A stretch of 64,000 bases of DNA from Clarkia xantiana subsp. parviflora (taxonomy: Eukaryota > Streptophyta > Magnoliopsida > Myrtales > Onagraceae), in contig JAPTYO010000002.1 of assembly GCA_036873135.1 (NCBI GenBank), positions 50,648,204-50,712,203 on the forward strand, written 5' to 3'. How positions within the stretch are numbered: the first letter of the stretch is position 1; every line of letters begins with the position of its first letter. The translations under genes were made by a program, and so were the position numbers. A model generated the notes under the pieces. The model saw only the letters and a program-made list of their open reading frames with translations, had not been told where the DNA came from and ran no database searches. Positions 32,837-44,750 of this stretch are shown piece after piece.

Positions 32837-33630
32837 ATTGATTTAATCTTAAAGATAGAATCTTGGCAATAAATATATATATGTAGTAATATTGGCCGAA
32901 ATATATATATATATATTCAATATTGGTAATTATTTTTTATATAGTTAATGTTACTTGGTGGCTAAGTTAAATATTTTTGGACTTTAAAACCTTACTTGGG
33001 CCACAAGTAAACATTTCGGCCCAACCCTTTCAAATTTTAATAATTGGGCTGGTCCAATATGTCAAACCGGGAAGAATTTAAATCGAACCGGCTTTTCTCA
33101 ATCGGTTCGACCTAATCGGGTCGGGTCGGACCTGGGTAACTAAGTGGATCTAACCAAACCAAATTTTTTTTGTGTTGTACTGAACCGAACCCTATTTTTA
33201 TTGGACCGGTTCGGACCAAAGCAGATTTTAAAATTAAAACCGGACCGAAACGAACCTAATTTTATCGGACCGGACTGAACTGGATTTTGCCGAACCGGAC
33301 CGAACCAGATTTTATGGATCGAACCGAACCGGACCAAACCGAACCGAAATTGACTGAACCGAACCGTATTTTGAAAACCGAATTCAAGTCAATTAAAATA
33401 AGGAGGTCAAGTTTTAAAATCCAAAATGTTTTGAAACTTAATAGGCCTACATAGTGCTCAAGGTTTTCTAACATTTATGCCTTGTTTCGATTATGGGGAT
33501 GGATCTCGGAGATACATGTTTTGGGACTGGTTAAACTAGTGGGCTGAATTGCAATTGTTTATTATTCGATATATATTTATGCATAATTAGAAATGTTGTC
33601 TTGACTGAGTCAGGCTAGCTGGATATTGCA
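32162..33630 (+). other. Leader of copia L with microsatellite and GAACC-rich stretch
   Basis: Non-coding. An (AC)n then (AT)n microsatellite lies at 32776-32832. At 33060-33370 degenerate copies of ACCGAACCGGACC crowd together. The same two ingredients recur in the leaders of copia I and J. Confidence 0.65.
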
Positions 33631-34114
33631 TATTGTGGGCCTAGCCCTGTTTCCCCTATGCATAGTGGCCGGCCGAACTATGTAGGTGGGTAAAGTGGAA
33701 TTTTGTCCACTTTACTCCTTCTATATATTTGGGGTGTTAGGGCTTTTATTAGGGTTAATCATAATTCCTCCCTAGTGGTGATTTGAGAGAAAACCATTTT
33801 TCCATAACCACCATAAGTTCGGCCGAACCTCTTCACCACAAGGGTGTGCCAATCTGCCTTCGAGCAAACACTCCGGAGATCTGTCCATAGCCAAGAATCG
33901 ATCAGAGGCTTTGTTGTGAATAATATACCACGTAGGGCTTCCTTCACAAGAACCCCTACAGGTACCGATCGAAGGATTGTGAACTCCCTCCTGTAAAGAT
34001 CATGGGACTACGGACTACTGTAGAGGTATGTGTAAATCTTCCGCTGCGTAATATCGATTACTTGCATGTACCATGGTTTTAGTTTCGGTAGTAATTACTC
34101 TCCGTAATCTAACA
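33631..34114 (+). repeat. Partial second LTR of copia L
   Basis: Matches 31690-32161 but lacks the first part of the LTR. Ends CCGTAATCTAACA at 34114, followed at once by minus-strand copia H gag. Confidence 0.6.
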
Positions 34115-34313
34115 CTCCGATGCGAGCCGTGTTTCCAGCTTCGGGTTCATTCATGACTTTATTTATGGCCTCCAGAGTTTCTTCGAATTCAAGAACATAC
34201 TGGATCTTAATGCTCCAGACGTCATAATTATCGCCATTCAGCTTCAAACCCTTGTTCAGCTCAGCGATAACGTTATTGCTTGAAGTTGCAATTTTTCACA
34301 TAAAACAATAGCA
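34115..34313 (-). pseudogene. Copia H: N-terminal gag fragment
   Basis: Minus strand reads SNNVIAELNKGLKLNGDN, then YDVWSIKIQYVLEFEETLEA, typical of the N-terminus of plant copia gag. The apparent ATG is followed at once by TGA, and the frame is cut at 34115 by copia L. With the RNase H fragment at 31085-31577 it shows that about 3 kb of copia H between gag and RT is gone. Confidence 0.65.
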
Positions 34314-36790
34314 TATCAAGATCATATTTGCATTCAAGATACAATGTTCCACACACATGCTTTCACTTAACTTATTTATTAACTAAATTAATTAACACAA
34401 GTATGACCCGGAGTAAAAAATTCACTATGTTCCCGATCATCGTCCTAAAGTACATGTTGCGTGATAATCAATTCAACCGATAAATAAGTCAAGTATCCCA
34501 CTCACGTTAATCATGAAAATGCTTCATAAATCACTTGATACGAGTTTACTAAACAAATTAGCATGTATCAATTTCATGGTGTTATCATGTATTCTAGCAT
34601 GTTAACATGAATGATAAGAACATGGATATGACATCAATACATATGATAAATCATGCTAGCATGGACATTGTGCAATCCTATACATGGATACTATATGAAT
34701 CTACATGTATAATGCTTAGCAAAATAAATCATGTCATATCTAGCAAACATGCATTCTTGGTTAATGTACCATACACATGGATACTAAACAAATTTAACAA
34801 GTATCATGCTTAATTCAACTATTATCTAGCACCCCATTCCGGACTTTTAGCAAGACTAACTTGCATCAAAACTCCGTTTAAAAAGACTTAGGGACCGTCA
34901 TGTAAATTCTCAAAAGTTACGTTAAGAGGAAAATTAACAGGTGGACCGAAGGGTTCTCGAGACAGGCCCCAACACTCCTGTTTCTTAGACAGAACATAGT
35001 TCCCAGACCTGGGAGTAGGGGGCGCGGCGTCAAGTTTCCACTTCAAACTCGGTCTTTCTAGACAGAATTATTTCCTCAATTTCAACTCGAGAATATTACA
35101 ATCAAGTCTCATAAGACTTTCGGGAAACTTATTCAACATGTAGTTGAAACAAATTCAAACTACGGGGGCCAACATGCAATTATATATAAATAAAAAGCAC
35201 CCTAAACATTATACTAATAAAATTAAGCATGCATTACATTGCTATAAAAATATAATAAATTTTTTTTGTCCCATTCTAAAAAAAAAAAAAAAAAACTTGG
35301 CCGATTAAATTTTTTTTTTTGGAAAAAAATTAGTTTGACCGAAGTCAACTCGGTTGGTTACAAATTTGATTCTCAGCAAGGAAAATTAGATAAATGGGTG
35401 CAACGAAAAAAAGTATTTGGCCCAAACTTTAGAAAAATGGCTCAGTCCAACTTTGGAAATAAAGATAGTCATGTGAGGGTCCAAAAACAAGCCGCGTGAC
35501 TTTTTAAAATTGGACCAGCCGACCCGAATAATAAAATGATATCCAACCCGCCCGTTACATCATCTTCTTAACCTGAAAATCACGTAGAAAAACTGCATGT
35601 AACCACCCAATATTAGGGATGGCAACGGGGCGGGTCGGGGCGGGTTTTCGCAGCCCCGGACCCGCCCCACGGGTCGGCGTGGATGATCCGGACCCGAACA
35701 AGTGTACATCCCGGGGAGGGAAAAAAATCCCGCGGGGCCCCGCTCCACCGTGTGAACCCGCCCCACCGTGTGAACCTGCCCCGCAGTGTGAACAATATTT
35801 GTTTTTTTCACTTCTCAATATTAAATACAATTTTTTTGCCAAAATATTACATTATATATAATTTCAAACCATAAATGTAACACCAATCAAATACAAACAA
35901 CAAATACATCAAATTCATCACAAAATACAAATGCAAATCCAAACACCAAATCCAAATTAACAAATCCTAATAATCTAAATATACATCTATTTATAATTTG
36001 GTCCATGTTATTTATATAGGTACTATATTAATCATATTGTTTAGTAAATATTACATCATATTAACATAATACATATATATATATTAGGAACTTCGGGGCG
36101 GGTCTGCGGGGCCCCGCGCCCCTAGACCCGGACCCGTCCCGCGCCCCTAGACCCGTCCCGCGCCCCTAGACCCGGACCCGCCCCGCCCCGAACCCGCCCT
36201 GTGACCCACGGGTCGACGAGTCAAAACCGGGTCGGGGCCCCGCGAGTCGGCGGGGCCCCGTGACCTGTTGTCATCCCTACCCACCATGCAACCCACGACC
36301 TAGCCACTACTCCCACTCATTCCTCAACCATTTTGCTCGTAATCGTTACCAACGACACAATATCGGAGAATCGTGGTAACCGTTTGTAAAAATACTCATT
36401 TCCGGCAAGAAATAGATTTTTGCAAAAAAACGTGTTTTGAGCTCGGTGTAGCGGCCATGGCCGCCACTTTTCTCATGGAGGTGCCTGTTGTCTCTCTCCA
36501 TGCTTAGGCCACACGAATGAACCGTGGATATGGCCAACGGACAATACAAATAGAGTGGGAGCTTCGCAGCCACACTCGGCCACGAAAACGACCGTTTTTC
36601 GTCGGGGTTTTGTCGGGAGCTCCTACCCTCACAGCTACGAATCTTCGTGGGTGATAATGAGCGTCGAATACTCATAGATGATAGGCCGGACACATCCGAA
36701 ATGGGCGGGACGTCGAAAAATCCGGAAATCGGTGAGAGTTCGGCATAACCGTCACGAAGACGATGCAGGTGCCGGAGACCGAACCTTCGG
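34314..36790 (-). other. Leader region of copia H, non-coding, with an inserted MITE
   Basis: About 2.5 kb between the gag start and the PBS of copia H. AT-rich apart from the MITE at 35614-36279 and a GC-richer part next to the PBS. Short open frames (for example 36346-36693 minus) have no recognisable family. Confidence 0.5.
35614..36279. mobile_element. hAT-like MITE with GC-rich ends
   Basis: Terminal inverted repeats: TAGGGATGGCAACGGG at the left and the complement of TAGGGATGACAACAGG at the right. Eight-base flanks CCCAATAT (35606-35613) and CCCACCAT (36280-36287) agree at six of eight positions, as for an old hAT-type duplication. The ends are arrays of CGGGTCGGGG and GACCCGGACCC; the middle is AT-rich. 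No transposase. Confidence 0.6.
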
Positions 36791-36802
36791 CTCTGATACC
36801 AA
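36791..36802 (-). other. Primer binding site of copia H
   Basis: On the minus strand TTGGTATCAGAGC directly follows the LTR. GGTATCAGAGC is the usual plant copia site pairing with initiator tRNA-Met. Confidence 0.8.
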
Positions 36803-37279
36803 TGAAAGAAAACCGACGTACATGCACAAGAAAACCAACAACCGAATTAGTAAATAAACAATACGGTAGATATAGGAACGATACGTTACCCTCGAACGTG
36901 GCGGTTTGTGGCGGCGGAAGCGGATCGTCGGAAGCGGTTTGGAATCACAGCGGCGGTTGGATGCCGGTCGGAGAGGTACGTCACTATGGCGGAGCGTACC
37001 TCGGTCTCCACAGATGATGACCCTAAGACAAGACTAGAGCTTTTCTATGTGTAGTATATGAGATAGGAAGAAACTAGCGTAAGTTGTATCTCCCGAGACC
37101 TGAACTATGGTCTTTATATAGGCAAATGAGAGGCCAAGAGAAGTTAACAACTTCCGGGACCTAACACTTTGGTCCCCTCTCTTTTTATGGAGCAGTTTTC
37201 GACTTTGGGGACTCGACACAACGGTCCATGATCTCTCCGAGACCTAAACTAGCACCCCGTATGGGTGCAATATCCTACA
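36803..37279 (-). repeat. 5' LTR of copia H
   Basis: 477 bases on the minus strand, TGTAGGATATTGC to GTTTTCTTTCA. TATATAAAG at about 37112-37120 (minus) is its TATA box. It interrupts the leader of plus-strand copia I, whose sequence resumes at 37280. Fits a copia LTR by its ends and the adjacent PBS, though no second copy is in the window. Confidence 0.7.
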
Positions 37280-38670
37280 ATATATATAAATATATATAAA
37301 TAGTACCATATATATATATATATATATATTTGTGCCGAATTATTTATATATATATATGTGTAAATATTGGAAACTATATCTATAGTTATTATTACTTGAA
37401 GGCTATGTTAAGTTATTGGTAGATTTTAAAACCCTACTTAGCCCACAAGTAACAATTTCGGCCACACCTAATGGGTAATGGGCCGGTCCAATTTTACACA
37501 ACCGGGTTGGGTCAACCAACCCAGAAGACCAATGGAACCCGACCGGATGGAACCGGGTCAACCGAATCGCTTCGGGTTCACGGGTCCAAAGCCGATGCGG
37601 GTCAACCAAACGAGGTTTTCTCAATCGGTCAAGCACATTCGGGTCGGGTCGGACCGGGGCAACTAAAATGGGTCGAACCGACCCGGTTCGTGTGTAGGAC
37701 CGAACCGAATTCCTATTTTAAAACCAAATCGGTTCGATCGAACCTTATTGGACCGAACTGGACCGAACCGAACCGGTATTTTACTGAACCGGACCGAACC
37801 ATGTCATTTTAAAATAGGATGGTCAAATTTTAAAATCCAAATGTTTTTGAACTTTAAAATTACCTACATAGTGCTTTTAGGTTTATACCTGATGCCTAGT
37901 TTCGGTTATGGGGGTGGATCTCGGAAATGCATAATTTTGGGACTGAGTCATTTGGTGGGCTGAATTGCAATTGCTATTTAATTGATATGATAATACATGT
38001 TGTGGGAGGAGCCATGGTTTTCAATTAATGAGATGCGCACTAGGATAGACATGTTGTGATGGTTGTAAATGCCTATGATTCATGTCTGGAAGAACGCATG
38101 TTTGATTGATAGCATGAATTGCAAGTCAGCCCCAAATGTTTTAAAACCGAAAATCAGCCGCCAAATATACATGTTTGTTATGGTGTGATCACGTTTGATG
38201 CGTATGCATGAATGTGGAGGATGTACAAGCATGTGATAATTTACTTAGGAAGTAGAATTATACATGCCAGCATGAGTTCCTCGGAACATTATACGCATGA
38301 CGTGTATGCATGATGAATGGTTTGTTTCGTGGAAGTGACCCGCGCATGATGATATACTTGTTTAGTAGAATTGTATGTGCAAACTTGAATGCTCGAAGTT
38401 TTAAAAAGGGTCTTGGGAAAGCCAAGATCAGGTGTTTTAAAAACCTCATGTTCTGGTGAAAGCGATTAAACCGTTTTAAAAGACTGGTTTATTAGAAAGA
38501 AGACGCCGGTAATGTGAACTCTTTCACGACCCCCTTCCCTCGGTTTACTGTCGGTCGGTTGGGTTAGATGGCTGAGAAATCATTATTTTTCGCCTTCTAT
38601 CTCATAGATATCTGATGTAAGCAATTCTTTTTCCAAAATTTTATTGTCTCCCTGCTTATGCATGATTGTC
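37280..38670 (+). other. Leader of copia I
   Basis: Non-coding: AT microsatellite (37290-37360), GAACC-rich stretch (37640-37800), and the shared leader phrases GTGGGCTGAATTGCAATTG and AGCCAAGATC. Its own 5' LTR is not here because copia H interrupts it. Confidence 0.6.
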
Positions 38671-39549
38671 GGTGTGTTAGTTTGAATAACTGCGATTAGC
38701 AATGTTATCTCCCAAATGAACAAAGTAGTGAAATTGAATTGTAAGAACTATAAAATATGGAATAAGCGAGCAAAGCATGTTAGGCCACAAAGGTTTGGAC
38801 CACTTAACCACAAAGCATGTTAGGCCAGAGGGAAACCTCACGGATGAACAGAAGGCATTCCATGACGAATGGAATGCTAAAGACCCGAAAATTTGTTCCG
38901 CCTTGATGTCGTTGCTGGAGGATGACATACTCTATGAGTTTGATCACCTTGAGTCTGCTAAGGACCTGTGGGACGGTCTAAAAGCAGGGTTTGGTGTCTA
39001 CACCATAGTCAGAAGCGATCGTTAAACATCGCTTTAGACTCATATAAAATGAATCCTAAGCATACGATGCAGGAGCATATTAGAAAAATGTCTAACATGC
39101 TTGCTGAACTCCAGGAGGCAGGAGAAACCCTGTCTAAGGAACAGAAAGTCCAGTGTGTCATCGGCTCTTTACCAGACTCTTGGAACATCATGAAAATGCA
39201 CCTTACCCATGCCACCCATATCGATACCCTCGAGAAGGTGCGAGCTCATATCGAGCTCGAAGAGGGTCGACTCAAGGATGAAAAGCCTAGAACTGAGATG
39301 TTTGTTGCGTCATCCTCCCCAGCTATATAAAAGGGTAAGTGCAAGAGAAAGGGTAAAGACCTTCAAAAGAAGGCTAATAAAACGTTTGGTCCAAACACAC
39401 AAAGAAAGTTCAAACCCAAACATTTTGGGGGTAAGAATAAGCAGAAAAGGCGCACACGAAGAGATGAATCTCGAACGTGTTTTAGGTGCGGCGTGAAAGG
39501 CCACCTAGCTGCTGCATGTACCAATCCTCCTAAGGTAAGTTCCGAGAAT
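38671..39549 (+). pseudogene. Gag of copia I
   Basis: Copia gag of the UBN2 type: AISNVISQMNKVVKLNCK and NYKIWNKRAK near 38695-38780, a local duplication of AAGCATGTTAGGCCA, then GLDHLTTKHVRPEGNLTDEQ, DHLESAKDLWDGLKA, a frame change near 39005, LPDSWNIMKMHLTHATH, a TAA near 39330, and the CCHC knuckle CFRCGVKGHLAAAC near 39477-39520. The copy in J (55108-55960) matches throughout. Dead because of the frame change and stop. Confidence 0.8.
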
Positions 39550-40028
39550 TAATGATGAAAGTCATAGATTCTCATCAAATTCCTACTTTCTCGAGAGTAA
39601 TTCAATTTCCTCTTTTTGAATTATAGAACTGAGAAGAGGAAGTAGGGTAGATATGGAGAGAATACCCCAGAATAAATAAGGATTGGATATAGAAACCGTC
39701 ATTTCTTGCTTGAAATTTTCTATTTTTCCTTTCAGTTATGAAGACTCTTGAATTTTGGTTTCCTCGTGGAAAGTGGGAAACTTTTATTGTGGGCATCTAA
39801 GAATGTTTGAATTGAGTATCGATTATTCCTATTATCATACACCTCGATCTGCTTGATCTTGTAGTTACTATTCAACACATTGCTAATTTGAGTGCGATCA
39901 ATTTGAATATTCCTTATTTGTTAGTACTCCATAAAATAATTTAATTGTAATGATGAACATGTGCGAAACCGATTAAATTAAATTTTGGAAACGAACCGAT
40001 TTCACCATGGGTAATGTCTGGTGATATG
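39550..40028 (+). other. Post-gag region of copia I
   Basis: Degenerate sequence matching 55960-56400 of copia J (GAGAGTAATTCA and TTTTGAATTA phrases). No frame recognised. It ends at the insertion site of element B; the five bases ATATG at 40024-40028 are the left target duplication. Confidence 0.6.
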
Positions 40029-40791
40029 TGTTAGGTTATAGGTTTCAGGTCAACGGGTCGCCGACCTAAATCCTACTTCTCACTGGAGAACTAGCGGATC
40101 CTGTGCTTCGTGAGCTCGGTCGTTCTGATCCGTATCCTTCTGCCCTTCTGCTTCTCTTCTCCACGTGCCCTGCAAGAGGGGAAATATCAAGCACGGAGGG
40201 GGGGGGGGTGGTGTTTGATGTACCCTCTCCGATGGTTAAGTCAATACGTTTCTTAGAGAGATAAAACTTAGAGAGATGTCAGAGCTAAATTGTACACTTA
40301 GCCAAAATGTTCAAATGAATGGTGGAAGGGTTATATTTATAGGCAACGGTGTCATTAAGGTGGCTTAATGACATCGTTAACCTTTAAACACAATTAATTA
40401 GCTCTGATCACATAATTAAAACCTTAAAGCACGGAGAAAGTCGGCGGAAATAAACTGAGTATGAGAGTCTGGAAGCGGTGCCGGGGCCCTTGGGGGGGGG
40501 GGGGGGGAGAAAATCCGACCCCCAAGGGTAGGGGTTGGGTGTGGCCACCCAACCCCTCCCTAGGGAGGATAGGGTTGGCCAACCCTATCTCCCCTAGGGG
40601 AGGTCGGGTGTGGCCACCCGACCTCACCTAGGTGAGTTTGCCGCGGTCCGGACGAGTATTTTGGCCTCGTCCGGACCGTTGGTGTTTCCGCGGGGTGTTT
40701 GGGTCGAAGTTTCGATTTATAATCGTTAACGGGGTGATCAAAATAAGACGATTCGGAAGTCAATGGGTTCAAATTGGGCGTATATCCATCA
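40029..40791 (-). repeat. 3' LTR of element B
   Basis: 763 bases, TGTTAGGTTATAGG to ATATCCATCA in plus reading. Hairpin arms ATCAAGCAC (40186-40194) and GTGTTTGAT (40211-40219) around a G-run; core on the minus strand at 40223-40241; TATATTTATA near 40332-40341; second G-run near 40493-40508. The polypurine tract (minus GACTCGGGGCATG) follows. Confidence 0.92.
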
Positions 40792-42319
40792 CATGCCCCG
40801 AGTCAACCAATGGCCTGACCCTTGATTGACTCTATTTTAGGATGGTATGACACGCGCAATTTGAAGCCGGGATTTTACCTTTTGTCGGAATCCTTACTTA
40901 CCCGTGGATATGTGTCTCTGACTCTGCTCCCTGTCTTATAAGATAGAGGAATTGCAAATGTCAGAATAGCCTGGACACGTGTCCAAGCACGTGTCCGTCT
41001 AAGATGGAAATAATAAATTTAACACCGCCATGGGTGTGTACTCGGAAAATATACGCTCATGTGGGGATGCAACATGAACACAGCTAAACGAGTCCATGTT
41101 TCAATTTCATGCCGGGGTAAGTCTAAGTGGTGGAGAAAATATTTAATTTTGGTCTAAAATTTTTCTAAGTATGGGATACTTAAAAATATACCCATGGGGT
41201 GTTAACTTGAGTGGAAATATGCCTAACCATAGTCTAAGGGAGGTAAATATGATAGTTTTTCCTTTAACCCTCAGATCTCTTCTAATTTTAAATGGAGGGT
41301 TGTGATTATGTCACTTTAAAAAACCCTACACCTTTTCAAATATATAGAGGAGTAAAGAAATTACTTCACTTAGCCACCATTGTCATCTTTTCCTTTTTTC
41401 CTCACACTTGGAGACCAAGGGAGGAATTCTTGCACACCAAGTAAAGGAGGCCGGCCGAAATTCCGGTGGAGGACCAGGAATTCCGACCAGCAGCTCGGGC
41501 AAGGAGGGACCATCGGCACGGGGCGGAGGCGAGGAGAAGGCCGGCGGAGGACGGCGGCGTGACGGCTGCCGGTCGGGACATCGACTCAGCTCGCGGCGGC
41601 GTGGAGGGTGGCTGAGGCGGAGACCGCAGTTCGTGACGGCGAGGGCTCCTGCGACTCCGGCGGACGGCTACGGCGGCGGGGCAGGCGGGACCAGGCGTAG
41701 CTCGGCTCCGGCGACGTCGAGACCAGATTTCCGGCGAGGGGCTGGTTCCGGTCAACATCAAAACTTGATTTCCGAACCCGTTTATCAAATCGGGTCGGGT
41801 TTTCCAAAGGTCCAATCTTTTCCTTTTCGTTACCGTATAAAATGTCGATACTTGGATTTCCGATATTCGATTGCCGATTCTTGATTGAATATGTGATTGC
41901 CGTAGATAGCCGCCGATTTGGGAAAATTTGCCATAGATAGCCACCGATTTGGGGAAATTTTTTTGGCCGGTTACCCGGAGATAGTTTTTTGTCCGTTTAA
42001 ACTATTCCCGCTTGAATTTGACGTTGTGGCACCATTTGCGTATTGGCTTCCATTGAGGGGCATAATTGTAATTTTACCCGGGAATTGATTTTCGGTTTGA
42101 GCAAAATTGCCCGATTTTATCGTTGTGGTGTCCTTGGCGCGTGTTTGTTACCTTTGTTGGATGCCTTTGAGTTTTTAGTTGTTATTTGTCGGGTGCCGGG
42201 GTATGCGCGGTTTTTCCAGAAATCTTCTTATCTTGACACCTGTCGTGCCGTGACAGGTACTGTACTCGTGGTGGTGCCCCCGTACGCAAACTTGGCAGAG
42301 GCGTTATATCCTTCGAAGG
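40792..42319 (+). promoter_or_regulatory. Promoter and leader of the antisense gene in element B
   Basis: No conserved coding sequence. TATATAGAGG at 41341-41350 is the TATA candidate, followed by a pyrimidine-rich stretch and a GC-rich leader with many CGG triplets (41450-41740). GTGACAG near 42256 before the ATG at 42320 looks like a leader-intron acceptor. Same order as in A and C. Confidence 0.5.
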
Positions 42320-44750
42320 ATGAGTAAGTTTCTCTTTCTTTCTATTCGTCGCATTGTTTTCTTTCCTGCCACTAGTTCGGTGTCGAATTCTGAGCCGTAT
42401 ACTGAGCCGGGGTGTTAGTCGGAGCCTGATTCGAGCTTGGGATTTCTCACTGCCTTTGATTTAGGTCTCGCTGCTTTGTCGGAGAACTACCAGACTAGCT
42501 CCGACTATAACGAGCATGTTACCTTAGGTGACATTTTTCCCTTAGATGAGCATTTATATCCCTTCCTTCCTTCTTTGGGAAACACCCGCCAGACAGTGAC
42601 AGAGCCCCCCCAGGGGGAAGGTTGTTGTTTATCCTTCCCAGATTCGGTTTGGATTGCGGCTGCCTTATTGCGATGATCTTGTAGAATTGAGAAGATTCTT
42701 TAGGATCTCCCCTGTGAACCTTGCCCCTAGTGCTATCCGCGTCTGGGTGGGCTTCCGGGTGTTATGCCACTGGTACTCCTGGAAGTATTCATTGGTCCTG
42801 TTCCGGTGCTTCTTCCGATTCCAGTATCAGAGGAAGGTAGGCTTCGCGAGTTTTGTGACTCGCTACCCACTCCTCAAAGATTCCCGATTTGCTGATTTCG
42901 GGTTGAGCGGAGCTGAGTGGGATACTTCTCTTCGTTTTGTGGCCCGGAGCGATAACTCGGTGAGCCACTGGGCCAAACATTATTTCTTTATCACGGATCG
43001 ATATGTTACCTGGCCGGTTTTGAATGAGGATCGGTCGGACGGCTGGCCTGCCTTTGGAGAGTTCTCTTCTGTGGACTTAGAAACTATGAAGATCATCTAT
43101 GAGAGCCACATGACTCAGTCATACTGCCCTGTGTCCTTGGTGACCGAGACAGATCTCTATGAGGCAGGGATTAGTTTGACTCCTGACTCCGGGGGTTCGG
43201 TATGTTACTTAGTCTTCTCATCTACATTTACTTTATGCTTTTCCCTTGTAGGTTGGTTTCACGGGAAAACGTATAACGTGCAGGCAGCACCGGTCGATCT
43301 GAGCAAGAGGAGGGCTCCCTCCAGCTCTACTCCGAAGAAGTCCCCTATGCTTGGGAAGACTGCTGGGGCCTCTGGTATACTTCCTTCTCTTTTCCTCTTA
43401 TGGTATACTTGTGTTTTTTCTTACGCTGCTTTCCTTGTATTGTTAGGGCACTCTCCTTTGGTGACCGAGAGAGTTGTCTCTGTGGGCAAGGGCTCTGGAC
43501 CCTCTAAGTCCAAGTCACGGAGGTCCAACTCTGAGGCCGGGGCCTCGGCTGTCAAGAAGAAGAAGGCTGCAGATCCTCCTCCCCCTGGTATTCGTCCCCC
43601 GACCCTGTCTCGCGACAAAGAGATAGTGGTCGAAGAGGCACCTTCCCGAGCTGATAAAGGGAAGCGGCCTGTTGGTGATGGTGGAGTGGTCACTGGTTCT
43701 CCATCCCCTGCCCCCCAGGCGAGGGCACGGTCGTCAGGTTCGATCTTCTTCATGTCATTGATGCTTCTATGTTCGTATTTTTCTTTATCTTGCTTTGTTT
43801 GTATAGGTGGGCCTCCGGCTTTGAGTTGGAAGGATTTTACGCGCCTTACTGACGAGGATATCGTTGGATCTGAGTGGACTCCTTTTGCTGGGTTGAAGGA
43901 GTTCCACTTTGATAGCGGATCTTCCTTGCGCACCCCGGAGGTTGGCATCCGTGTGCTTCGCGGTGCCATCGCTCCTGGTGATCGTGCCGCTCAGCCTAAG
44001 TCTCCTAGGGAGACCCGGCGTTTCGTTCAGGGTGTATTATCCCGTTATGTGCCTGTGAGTGGTGTCTCTCTTCCATTTTTACTTTCATGTGGTTGCTTTT
44101 CCAGTTACTTACCCTTGTTAAATTTTCAGGGTATGTCTGACATGGTGAACATGTCGTCCCTTGTGCTTGAGCTGTCAGATGAGAAGAAGGCTCTTGAGGA
44201 TAGCCAGGTATCCCTGAAGGCGGAGCTTGCCACTGCCGCTGAGAAGGCTCGCCTGTCTGACTTGCAGATGCAGGAGCTTAGGGACCAGGTGTCTTTACTT
44301 GAGACTACCGTAGGTAGCTTGCGCCGTGAGGCTGAAGTTGCATCGTTACTCCATTCTGAGGAGTTGAGGAAGCTTGAGGCAAGGTGCCGGGCAGAGGAGA
44401 GAGCTGTTGCAGTATCTGAGTACAAAGCTTCCTCTGCCTTTACTGCTGATTACAGTGTTCGGCTGAACCAGGAGATGAACCAGTTTGGCGATTATCTTGT
44501 TGATCACATCTTTCTTATTGATCCCCAGTTTCCCGTCGGTGATCTGGGTGACTTTGGACCGTATGCTACTGGTTATATGGCCGTCCTTAGGGGTCAAGCT
44601 GTCGTTGCTGATGAGCCTGCCCCTGCACAGGTGGATGCTACACCTGTGGATGTTGATAGTTCAGACTCTTCCTTCTCTTCTTCTATCTCTGCTGGTGGTT
44701 CGTCCTCAGAGGGTCAGGACCGTGAGGATTCTCTAGCAGGCTCTGGTTGA
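42320..44750 (+). pseudogene. Antisense gene of element B (Transposase_28-like domain, middle domain, coiled coil)
   Basis: ATG 42320 (MSKFLFLS, compare MSKSHIPT in C). A TAG near 42416 and a frame change near 42650 break exon 1. The core follows (LPYCDDLVELRRFFRIS, WVGFRVLCHWYSWKYSLVLF, WAKHYFFITDR). Introns by GT...AG and alignment: 43200-43251, 43375-43446, 43738-43806, 44055-44129; by chance the unspliced frame from 42654 stays open through all four. Middle domain: SSLRTPEVGIRVLRGAIAPGD. Last exon: MSDMVNMSSLVLELSDEKKA, a coiled coil, EYKASSAF and a Ser/acidic tail, TGA at 44748-44750. Function unknown. Confidence 0.78.

Larger units (their letters stand above)
31578..34114 (+). mobile_element. 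Copia L: LTR, leader and partial second LTR with no coding region
   Basis: A 584-base LTR (31578-32161), a PBS resembling GGTATCAGAGC at 32164-32173, about 1.45 kb of leader, then a second LTR lacking its first part (about 33631-34114). No gag or pol between them. The leader matches those of copia I and J (phrases GTGGGCTGAATTGCAATTG and GTCTTGACTGAGTCA). A large internal deletion into the 3' LTR explains it. No matching five-base flanks. Confidence 0.65.

Noticed and set aside
36346..36693. 115-residue minus-strand frame in the leader of copia H
   Set aside because: No family, no second copy, and it lies between PBS and gag where no gene is expected.
42654..44750. 698-residue single open frame in element B
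   Set aside because: It reads through four intervals with GT...AG borders that match introns in A and C, and those intervals encode atypical hydrophobic stretches. It is better seen as a spliced gene whose introns happen to be open in this frame.
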